Assembly: GCF_003369925.1 (NCBI RefSeq)
Contig: NZ_LARY01000003.1
Span: 153,917-217,916, forward strand
Length of the DNA stretch: 64,000 bases
Direction: 5' to 3'
Origin: Listeria kieliensis
GTDB taxonomy: Bacteria > Bacillota > Bacilli > Lactobacillales > Listeriaceae
The notes under the pieces were generated by a model. It was not told where the DNA came from and did no database searches. It was given only the letters and a program-made list of their open reading frames with translations. Shown one piece after another: positions 57,996-64,000 of this stretch; the first letter of the stretch is position 1; each line of letters begins with the position of its first letter. Both the position numbers and the translations under genes were made by a program.

Positions 57996-59093
57996 TTAGT
58001 TATTTGGAACTCCATTCAAATCTGGAGTTGTGTAAAGTAATTCTTGCGGAATAAGTGCATATGGTTTAAAACTACTTGCAGCAGAAGGAGTTAACCATCT
58101 TAAGTCATAGTAGTATCTGCCTGTAGAAGCTTGACCTGCAGTGTAGTAAGGTGCCACAGCTTTCACTTTAATAATTTGTCCTGCTTGTAGATATAATGGC
58201 GCAGTATTTTGAACAAGTGTGTCATCAACATAGATTTGCACTTGAGCACTTCCCGTTGAATAGAATCTATAAGTCCCTGTTTCAGTTAATTTTATATAAG
58301 CTGTTTTCTTTATTTGGAAACCAGCACTTGGGTTTATTCCCGGATACGGCTCCTTGTTAGCTGCACAGCTAAAATCAAGGGTTGCATTTTCATAACGACT
58401 TGCAACCGGAATGAAATTCAAAGTAAGATTATCCTGACGTTTTGCGTATTCAGTAAAAACTCCGTGAACGAGTTTGTCAGGCACTTCAGTATCCACGCCT
58501 TGCAAATCTGGAGTCGTGTAGATATTTTCTTGAGGAATTAAGCGATATGGTTGTATACCGCCACTAGCTATTGACGGAGTTGACCAATATAGATCCGTAC
58601 TGTACACACCTTGTTTAGCAGAATCCATTGTCGGAAATGAATTAACAACTTTCACTTTCACAATTTGTCCCGCTTGCAAATAAACAGGTGCATAACTTTG
58701 GACAAGCATGTCATCAATATAAACTTGTGCATTACCTGATGAAGAAGCATAAAATCTATATGTGCCAGTTTCATTTATTTTAATATAAGCAGTTTTTGCA
58801 ACTCTAAAGCCAGTGTTAGGATTTAGTCCCGGATAAGGTTCTCTGTTTGTAGTACAGCTAAAATTCAAATCTGTATTTTCATATTGACTTGCAACTGGTG
58901 TATAGCTTACGCCATCTCGCTTAAAGTATTCTGTAAATGTTCCGTGAACTAACTTCGCAGTTACTCTTGAAGTCTGCGTCTCAGCTTTTTGAATGCCTGC
59001 TGCTGAGGCAAAATTGCTCTGACTCACTAGTATTGATGAACAAGCAAGTAAAATCATTGCCCCCATTAAAAAAAACTTTTTCATTTTCAACAT
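57996..59093 (-). CDS. Secreted protein with two PA14-like domains
   Basis: A 365-residue secreted protein: signal peptide (about 1-31, cleavage after FASA), then two homologous PA14-like domains (about 45-200 and 205-360). Each runs from VHGxFTEY through REPYPGLNP or KEPYPGINP, AYIKxxETGTYRFY and YIDDxLVQ or YVDDTLVQ, to YLQAGQIxKVK, and ends in YTTPDL. PA14 domains often bind glycans. There is no sorting signal, membrane segment or catalytic domain. Related sequence forms the C-terminus of the giant protein. First gene of the six-gene operon. The Crp/Fnr gene diverges from it. Confidence 0.82.
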   Translation of the reverse strand: MLKMKKFFLMGAMILLACSSILVSQSNFASAAGIQKAETQTSRVTAKLVHGTFTEYFKRDGVSYTPVASQYENTDLNFSCTTNREPYPGLNPNTGFRVAKTAYIKINETGTYRFYASSSGNAQVYIDDMLVQSYAPVYLQAGQIVKVKVVNSFPTMDSAKQGVYSTDLYWSTPSIASGGIQPYRLIPQENIYTTPDLQGVDTEVPDKLVHGVFTEYAKRQDNLTLNFIPVASRYENATLDFSCAANKEPYPGINPSAGFQIKKTAYIKLTETGTYRFYSTGSAQVQIYVDDTLVQNTAPLYLQAGQIIKVKAVAPYYTAGQASTGRYYYDLRWLTPSAASSFKPYALIPQELLYTTPDLNGVPNN

Positions 59094-59194
59094 TTTTCTC
59101 CTCTTCCTTTATTCATATTTGTTTATCCTTCCACACTATTCTAATTTTATTTATAATCCTTTTAAATTATGTCTAAGACCAATTTCATTGATTT

Positions 59195-59215
59195 TTGTTA
59201 CAGAAATGTGAACAA
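59195..59215. promoter_or_regulatory. Imperfect palindrome in the divergent intergenic region
   Basis: TTGTTACA-GAAA-TGTGAACAA: TTGTT pairs with AACAA and ACA with TGT, with one base unmatched. It is similar in type to Crp/Fnr operators and lies between the regulator gene and the operon it may control. The 59094-59380 region is otherwise very AT-rich; a TATAAA about 60 bases before the 57996-59093 gene may be a -10. Confidence 0.4.
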
Positions 59216-59321
59216 GTCTTTTTATAAATCAATCTAGCACCATAAGCCATATTTTTTCGCTTAAAAATTAAATTTTTATATTTTTTTACATATTTTTTAC
59301 TTTAAATCGTCCCAAGTTCAA

Positions 59322-59351
59322 TTGCTTCCTTATTGTTTTTATCGCTATAAT
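59322..59351 (+). promoter_or_regulatory. Promoter of the Crp/Fnr-family regulator gene
   Basis: TTGCTT (59322-59327) and TATAAT (59346-59351) are 18 bases apart, 30 bases before the ATG. Confidence 0.65.
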
Positions 59352-59380
59352 AATAATTATTTTTGCGGGAGGAAATAATT

Positions 59381-60058
59381 ATGCTAGAGATATTATCATT
59401 TCTACAAAGTGAAGAAAAAATTACATCAGATGTTGCTCAAGCGACTTTCTTATCACAGGAAACAATTTATTCATTTCCTAATCATAACTATAAAATCGGT
59501 ATTATAAAGAGTGGTTTTTGTCAATTAGAAGGTTATTTAAATGAACAATGGGTTTTGCTTGGCATTCTAAAAAGCGAAGACATTTTTGGTGTTGAAATAC
59601 TTTTAGATGACCCATCCTCGTTGTATGCCCCAATACAGTATCGAATCACCACATTACAACGATCAGAAATTTTCTTCTTAGAAAGAGAGTATATTTTAAA
59701 CCACCTCTATGGAACAGGAGGCTTTCAAAAACTATTACGGGACTGTATGATTCAATCGATGATCAAATACGCCAACCATTACTTGAAGGCCTTTTCTCCA
59801 CCATCGGAAAGAATCCACAACGCTCTATATGAAATAGCCAAAAACCTCGACTTACCAATCATCGGAAATAAAATTACCTTTCCTAAATTCGTAACTAAGA
59901 CTTTCATCACTCGCTACACACGTTGTAACCGAAGCCGAGTCTATAAAACGCTAAATGAACTACAAACAAAAAACATCATTCTAGCTTACCATCCACTACA
60001 GATGGTTCCTTGTAAAGAACAACTTCTTTCAAAAACAACAGTATCCATAGAAAAATAA
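59381..60058 (+). CDS. Crp/Fnr-family transcriptional regulator
   Basis: A 225-residue regulator with an N-terminal cyclic-nucleotide-binding-like beta barrel (about 15-110), a dimer helix (about 115-145) and a C-terminal winged helix. FVTKTFITRYTRCNRSRVYKTL-type sequence (about 172-195) is the DNA-recognition region. There is no cysteine cluster for an Fnr-type 4Fe-4S centre and no clear phosphate-binding cassette, so the signal is unknown. Listeria has many such proteins, of which the virulence regulator PrfA is one; this one is clearly different from it. It diverges from the sortase operon and is its obvious candidate regulator. ATG at 59381 has GGGAGG eight bases upstream. Confidence 0.82.
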   Translation: MLEILSFLQSEEKITSDVAQATFLSQETIYSFPNHNYKIGIIKSGFCQLEGYLNEQWVLLGILKSEDIFGVEILLDDPSSLYAPIQYRITTLQRSEIFFLEREYILNHLYGTGGFQKLLRDCMIQSMIKYANHYLKAFSPPSERIHNALYEIAKNLDLPIIGNKITFPKFVTKTFITRYTRCNRSRVYKTLNELQTKNIILAYHPLQMVPCKEQLLSKTTVSIEK

Positions 60059-60069
60059 AGCATCACAAA

Positions 60070-60132
60070 ATAAAAAGCAGAAATCAAACAAAAGTTTCTA
60101 AAAAAACTTCATTTGATTTCTGCTTTTTTTGT
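60070..60132. terminator. Bidirectional terminator between the regulator gene and proC
   Basis: Long stem: AAAGCAGAAATCAAA near 60072-60087 pairs with TTTGATTTCTGCTTT near 60114-60128, with AAGTTT/AAACTT pairing inside; T-runs flank both sides. Confidence 0.85.
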
Positions 60133-60147
60133 TAAAACTAGCCACTT

Positions 60148-60948
60148 TTACTTATCCGAAAGTTCCGCTTCACGCTTCATAGTCGCTTCCACACTGTGCA
60201 TCACACTCGCTGCAAACGCATCATCCATGAGCGAACTCACACCAGCGATTGTCGTACCACCAGGAGAACATACCTGGTCCACAAGCTCATACGGGTGTGC
60301 TTCGCTTTCAAGTACCATTTTAGCGCTACCAAGAACCGCCTGAGCCGCAATTTCGAGCGCCTGTTTCTTAGCAAGTCCGGCCTTAACTCCCGCACGAGCA
60401 AGCGAATCAATAAAAATATAAATGAACGCAGGTGAACTCCCAGCAAGAGCCGCAAACGTACTAAAATCTTTTTCAGGAATACGCGCCGTGTTCCCGACCG
60501 CTGAAAAAATCCCCTCAACATTTTGATAATCTTCCGCGCTCACAAATTCGTTCCCGCAAACCCCAGACATTGACTCGCCAATTGTCGCATTAACATTCGG
60601 CATAACACGTACAATTCGCATATCTTCACCAACAAATTCTGCCAATTGACCCAAACTAAGCCCAGCAGCAATCGAAACCATCAGCGGTCGCTTCGATTCA
60701 AAAGCCGATTTCAATCCAGGTAAAATCATTTCAAACACATAAGGTTTCACTGCCACAATAACAATATCAGATTGTAAAACCAAATCCTCAGGTGTGGCCA
60801 GTACTTTCACGCCAGTTTTTCCTGCAAAAGTTTCTGCTTTTTCTTTTGTCCGATTAAAAATCAAAATATCTTCGGCGGGCATTTTCTTTACGAGACCGCT
60901 AATAATCGCCTGCGCCATATTACCAACGCCAATAAATCCTACTTTCAT
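60148..60948 (-). CDS. proC: Pyrroline-5-carboxylate reductase
   Basis: The 266-residue enzyme makes proline from pyrroline-5-carboxylate with NAD(P)H. It has the Rossmann motif VGFIGVGNMAQAI at the very start, the VRVMPNVNATIGESMS block and the C-terminal PGGTTIAGVSSL signature. The ATG at 60948 has AAAGGAG eight bases upstream; the frame runs back a further 28 codons without support. The proA and proB genes are not in the window. Confidence 0.95.
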   Translation of the reverse strand: MKVGFIGVGNMAQAIISGLVKKMPAEDILIFNRTKEKAETFAGKTGVKVLATPEDLVLQSDIVIVAVKPYVFEMILPGLKSAFESKRPLMVSIAAGLSLGQLAEFVGEDMRIVRVMPNVNATIGESMSGVCGNEFVSAEDYQNVEGIFSAVGNTARIPEKDFSTFAALAGSSPAFIYIFIDSLARAGVKAGLAKKQALEIAAQAVLGSAKMVLESEAHPYELVDQVCSPGGTTIAGVSSLMDDAFAASVMHSVEATMKREAELSDK

Positions 60949-61032
60949 AAATTCCGCTCCTTTCAAGGGGTATCCAGTAAAAATATAGCATTCTTCCGCA
61001 AAAAACGCACCCATAAAGGATGCGTCTTTCAC

Positions 61033-62517
61033 TTATTTCGCTTCAAATTTTTTCACAACCGCAGTTTTCTTCCGATCTCTCACTAAGAAACTGAGCAACC
61101 ATCCAAGTCCTGCAAACGCAGCAGAAACAAAGAACGCAGCTGTCATCCCACTTAAACTAGCATCCGTCACATGTTGCGCATAACTTTGTGGATTTGTTGC
61201 TAGAAGCGATTTACTCGGCATCTGATCCCTTGTTACATTCGTCAAAACAGTAATCATAAGCGCAGTACCGATTGAACCAGCAATTTGCCGAATCGTATTA
61301 TTAACAGCCGATCCGTGATTGATCAAGTGATTAGGCAAAGCATTCATCCCTGCTGTACTTACTGGCATCATCGCCATTGAAATCCCTAAAAAGCGAATCG
61401 CATAAAACAGCATTACATGCCACATTGGCGTGTCCGTCGTAAGAAACATAAACGGTACCGTTCCCGCAGTCAAAATGGATAAACCAATAATCGTCAGCCA
61501 GCGCGCCCCGATCTTATCAAAGATAATCCCTGTGATCGGACTCATGACACCCATCAAAAGCGCACCTGGAAGGAGCAACAATCCAGATTGAAGTGCAGTC
61601 TCTCCGCGAATACTTTGAATATATAGCGGAAGTACAATCGAAGTTCCGATCATCGCCATAGTCACAATTGAACTAATGACAACTGACAGCGAGAACATTG
61701 GGTATTTAAAAACGCGGAATTCTAAAATTGGATTATCAATTGTCAATTGTCTCCAAATAAACAAGGCAATCACAATCACTCCGACAATTAAAGTTGTTAC
61801 TACGATTGAATCCCCCCAACCATCATTACCGGCTGCACTAAATCCATAAAGAAGTGAACCAAATCCAATTGATGAAAGCACAATTGAAAAGAAATCAATT
61901 TTTATATCTGTTAATGTCACAACTTTCTTCATGCCAAAGAACGACAATAAAATATCAAAAATAGCAATCGGAATAAGAACCCAAAACAATACTCGCCAAT
62001 CGAAGCTATCCACAATCCAGCCTGATAACGTTGGTCCTATTGCCGGAGCAAATGCCATGACGAGCCCCATGATCCCCATCGCGGCTCCTCGTTTATCTCT
62101 TGGAAAAATTAAAAGAAAAATCGTTTGCAGTAACGGCATCATAATCCCTGCACCAGCTGCTTGAACAATCCGTCCAACTAATAATACAGAAAATGAGCCT
62201 GCAAGAGCCGCAATCAATGTCCCTGTAGCAAAAACAACCATTGCTGTGATAAATAAAACCTTCGAATTTATTTTTTCAATCAATAAAGCCGTAACAGGAA
62301 TCATAATTCCATTTGTAAGTAAAAAAGCAGTTGTCAGCCACTGCCCAGTTGCTGCTGTAATTTTTAAATCATCCATAATCATCGGTAACGCTGTAGCAAG
62401 TAGTGTTTGGTTAAGCACAGCTACAAAGGCTCCAATGACCATTGTCACAACTAGTAGAGTTCGATTAAATGGTTTTCCATTAACATCTACTGGTTTTCCT
62501 TCTGAAATTGCGTTCAC
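61033..62517 (-). CDS. MFS drug efflux transporter, DHA2 family (EmrB/QacA type)
   Basis: A 494-residue proton-driven exporter with about 14 membrane segments. It has the family motifs NQTLLATALPMIMDDL, TTAFLLTNGIMIPVTA (motif D1) and RIVQAAGAGIMMPLL, and the LVMAFAPAIGPTLSG motif C of drug:proton antiporters. The start is a GTG at 62517 behind AAGGGG with an eight-base gap, not the ATG 19 codons earlier. It lies just downstream of a TetR-type regulator gene with a promoter and an operator between them. Confidence 0.88.
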   Translation of the reverse strand: MNAISEGKPVDVNGKPFNRTLLVVTMVIGAFVAVLNQTLLATALPMIMDDLKITAATGQWLTTAFLLTNGIMIPVTALLIEKINSKVLFITAMVVFATGTLIAALAGSFSVLLVGRIVQAAGAGIMMPLLQTIFLLIFPRDKRGAAMGIMGLVMAFAPAIGPTLSGWIVDSFDWRVLFWVLIPIAIFDILLSFFGMKKVVTLTDIKIDFFSIVLSSIGFGSLLYGFSAAGNDGWGDSIVVTTLIVGVIVIALFIWRQLTIDNPILEFRVFKYPMFSLSVVISSIVTMAMIGTSIVLPLYIQSIRGETALQSGLLLLPGALLMGVMSPITGIIFDKIGARWLTIIGLSILTAGTVPFMFLTTDTPMWHVMLFYAIRFLGISMAMMPVSTAGMNALPNHLINHGSAVNNTIRQIAGSIGTALMITVLTNVTRDQMPSKSLLATNPQSYAQHVTDASLSGMTAAFFVSAAFAGLGWLLSFLVRDRKKTAVVKKFEAK

Positions 62518-62559
62518 ATAGACTTCCCCTTCCCAAATAGCATTTCTGTGAATATTAGT

Positions 62560-62610
62560 AGTATAATCCAACAATACTAGTTAGTCAAGAAAATATGACC
62601 GCGCAGTCAT
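62560..62610 (-). promoter_or_regulatory. Promoter and TetR-type operator of the efflux gene
   Basis: TTGACT (62583-62588) and TATACT (62560-62565) are 17 bases apart. Just upstream of the -35, 62595-62610 reads ATGACCGCGCAGTCAT: ATGAC and GTCAT arms around a GCGC centre, typical of TetR-family sites. Confidence 0.7.
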
Positions 62611-62611
62611 T

Positions 62612-63502
62612 TTATAACAATTCATTAATTTGCAATTCAAGCTTTTTAATTTCATTTTCCAAATTCTTCGGTACTTGTTGTTTTAAATATAAAATCGCAC
62701 CTTGAATGATGAAGCTTCGAGGCGTTTCTTTATTGTTCAACTCAGTCAAAAGAGCATTTAGCGTTTCTTTGTACTGCCACTTATCCGAGTCCGCAATTTG
62801 TTCAGTTTCAATTTTTTTCAAAAAATCTTCCACCAAATTTTTCAATTTTCCCATTCGACGTTTCTTGAGTGACAAATGATCTGGCGTGAACCCGCCCATA
62901 TCCTCATCTGTGAGTACAAGTTCTTTTGTTTGAACGACGTCTTTCACAATAACTTCCATTCGGTTCATCACGTAGTCTACAGCCTCCGGAATTCTTGTTC
63001 CTCCTTTATTATGTTTACTTGAAACAAACACAAAAAGAAGAATCATTCCCGTTAACATCATAGCAAGATCATTCAAATAAGGTTCAGTCTCTTTTCCATA
63101 GACGAGTAGCATCTGTTCTTTAATCCATTTGACACTTCTTGAACGCACACCAAGAAGAAATTGATTAAAATCGTCATCAAGAGTGGCTTGAGAGAAGCTG
63201 ATATTCAAAATTTCCGCATTTTTAATGTGAAATTTTACAAGTAATTCAATACAAGTTTTAAATTTTTCCTTTTGGCTCTTATCCTCTTCTTGCATAATTT
63301 GATCTAGCCGTTGGTAAAGAACCGAATATTCCTGCTTAAAAATCGTTATAGCTAGCTCTTCCTTTGATGTAAAATAATTATAAAATGTCCCCTTTGAAAT
63401 CTCACTCGCCTCTACGATATCTGTTACAGAAGTTAATAAATACCCCTTTTTCCTAAAAATCGTTTTTGCTTCACTAATAATTCGTCGCTTTTTATCTTTC
63501 AA
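62612..63502 (-). CDS. TetR/AcrR-family transcriptional regulator
   Basis: A 296-residue repressor. The N-terminal helix-turn-helix (about 5-50) has KKGYLLTSVTDIVEASEISKG-type sequence and TFYNYFTSKEELA, the family signature. The C-terminal part is about 100 residues longer than in most TetR proteins and ends in a charged helical tail, so it carries an extra domain of unknown role. Start is TTG behind GAGGAG with an eight-base gap. It probably represses the efflux gene that follows, through the operator at 62595-62610. Confidence 0.87.
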   Translation of the reverse strand: MKDKKRRIISEAKTIFRKKGYLLTSVTDIVEASEISKGTFYNYFTSKEELAITIFKQEYSVLYQRLDQIMQEEDKSQKEKFKTCIELLVKFHIKNAEILNISFSQATLDDDFNQFLLGVRSRSVKWIKEQMLLVYGKETEPYLNDLAMMLTGMILLFVFVSSKHNKGGTRIPEAVDYVMNRMEVIVKDVVQTKELVLTDEDMGGFTPDHLSLKKRRMGKLKNLVEDFLKKIETEQIADSDKWQYKETLNALLTELNNKETPRSFIIQGAILYLKQQVPKNLENEIKKLELQINELL

Positions 63503-63533
63503 TTTTTCATCTCCTCAAGATAATTACACCATA

Positions 63534-63562
63534 AGTATAATAAAAATACACGCACAGTTCAA
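63534..63562 (-). promoter_or_regulatory. Promoter of the TetR-family gene
   Basis: TTGAAC (63557-63562) and TATACT (63534-63539) are 17 bases apart, about 30 bases before the TTG start. Confidence 0.7.
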
Positions 63563-63569
63563 GTTATGC

Positions 63570-63602
63570 AAAATAAAAAAGACATCCTAATTAAGATGTC
63601 TT
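63570..63602 (-). terminator. Terminator of the rRNA-tRNA operon
   Basis: AAGACATC (63579-63586) pairs with GATGTCTT (63595-63602), and a T-rich tract follows on the minus strand, seven bases after the last tRNA. Confidence 0.85.
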
Positions 63603-63609
63603 CATCCGA

Positions 63610-63682
63610 TGCCGGCTGCAAGAGTCGAACTCGCGACCTACTGATTACAAATCAGTTGCTCTACCAACTGAGCTAAGCCGGC
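63610..63682 (-). tRNA. tRNA-Thr (anticodon UGU)
   Basis: A complete cloverleaf: acceptor stem GCCGGCT/AGCCGGC, anticodon stem ACTGA/TCAGT around the loop TTTGTAA with anticodon TGT, and a T-arm with GTTCGAC. CCA is not encoded. Last RNA gene of the operon. Confidence 0.95.
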
Positions 63683-63695
63683 TAAATAATATAAA

Positions 63696-63768
63696 AGCCA
63701 CTTGCCGGGCTTGAACCGGCGACCTCTTCCTTACCATGGAAGCGCTCTGCCAACTGAGCTAAAGCGGC
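63696..63768 (-). tRNA. tRNA-Thr (anticodon GGU)
   Basis: Acceptor stem GCCGCTT/AAGTGGC with one G-U pair, anticodon stem CTTCC/GGAAG around the loop ATGGTAA with anticodon GGT, T-loop GTTCAAG. CCA is not encoded. Two different threonine tRNAs side by side. Confidence 0.93.
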
Positions 63769-63796
63769 AAAAAACTAGGTCTAATATACAAAAAAA

Positions 63797-63871
63797 TGGC
63801 TCCACAGGTAGGACTCGAACCTACGACCGATCGGTTAACAGCCGATTGCTCTACCACTGAGCTACTGTGGA
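63797..63871 (-). tRNA. tRNA-Asn (anticodon GUU)
   Basis: Acceptor stem TCCACAG/CTGTGGA, anticodon stem ATCGG/CCGAT around the loop CTGTTAA with anticodon GTT. The 3' CCA is encoded (63797-63799), unlike in the two threonine tRNAs. Confidence 0.95.
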
Positions 63872-63880
63872 ACAATATCT

Positions 63881-63999
63881 TGCCCGGCGGCGACCTACTC
63901 TCACAGGGGGAAGCCCCCAACTACCATCGGCGCGGAGAAGCTTAACTACCGTGTTCGGGATGGGAACGGGTGTGACCTTCTCGCCATAGCCACCAGACA
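63881..63999 (-). rRNA. rrf: 5S ribosomal RNA
   Basis: The minus strand carries the conserved CACACCCGTTCCCAT, CCGAACACGG and GAGAGTAGG segments of 5S rRNA. The ends (TGTCTGG and GCCGGGCA) pair to form the terminal stem, giving 119 bases. The 23S and 16S genes should lie beyond the right edge of the window. Confidence 0.95.
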
Positions 64000-64000
64000 A

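Noticed and set aside
59381..60058. The Crp/Fnr gene as PrfA itself
   Set aside because: Same family, but the sequence differs throughout, no plcA/hly/mpl-type genes are adjacent, and no TTAACANNTGTTAA box was found.

Overview
The window looks like a chromosomal segment of a low-GC Gram-positive bacterium of the family Listeriaceae, most likely a Listeria species. The evidence is the gene order (mnaA-upp-glyA-ptp-sua5-prmC-prfA-tdk-thrB-thrC-hom-rpmE2-rho-murA2-lafC-lafB-lafA-fba ... ami-pyrG-rpoE-argS ... fdhD-fdhA), the close resemblance of the proteins to Listeria versions as I remember them, and the GW-module amidase Ami between the lipid kinase and pyrG genes. From memory, L. monocytogenes has gtcA and a teichoic-acid glycosyltransferase gene between rpmE2 and rho; here that spot is empty, so I do not assign it to L. 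monocytogenes. Nearly all genes lie on the minus strand and many use TTG or GTG starts behind strong GGAGG sites.

Region by region. 1-600: non-coding, with minus-strand terminators. 605-20409: housekeeping blocks (UDP-GlcNAc epimerase, uracil salvage, serine hydroxymethyltransferase, arginine phosphatase, tRNA t6A synthesis, release factor 1 and its methylase, thymidine kinase, threonine pathway, L31, Rho, MurA2, the glycolipid anchor genes lafCBA, aldolase, lipid kinase). A cluster of DnaA boxes lies between sua5 and prmC. 20702-23437: the surface autolysin Ami on the plus strand. 23556-32615: pyrG with a GGGC-start CTP-sensing attenuator, rpoE, a 49-residue membrane protein, argS, and small enzyme genes including lipL. 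32802-35252: a membrane-protein and glycosyltransferase pair, the latter frameshifted in an A8 tract. 35400-42286: peptide-binding lipoprotein, SdpI-like protein, amidohydrolase, reductases, HAD phosphatase and a lipase-like lipoprotein. 42318-46625: formate dehydrogenase genes.

The most unusual part is 47216-60058. Six genes run in one direction: a secreted protein of two PA14-like domains, a class F-like sortase, a processive family 2 glycosyltransferase with D,D,D,QxxRW motifs, a membrane-anchored alpha-carbonic-anhydrase-like protein that has lost all three zinc histidines, a 59-residue peptide that is almost nothing but an LPITG sorting signal, and a 2650-residue secreted protein built from about 10 B-type and 17 Ig-like (BIg2) domains with a C-terminal PA14-like domain but no sorting signal of its own. 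A Crp/Fnr-family regulator gene diverges from it. I infer a surface or exopolysaccharide assembly system; its product and mechanism are unknown to me.

60148-64000: proC, a TetR regulator and its drug efflux pump with a visible operator, then the 3' end of an rRNA operon (5S, tRNA-Asn, two tRNA-Thr) and its terminator.
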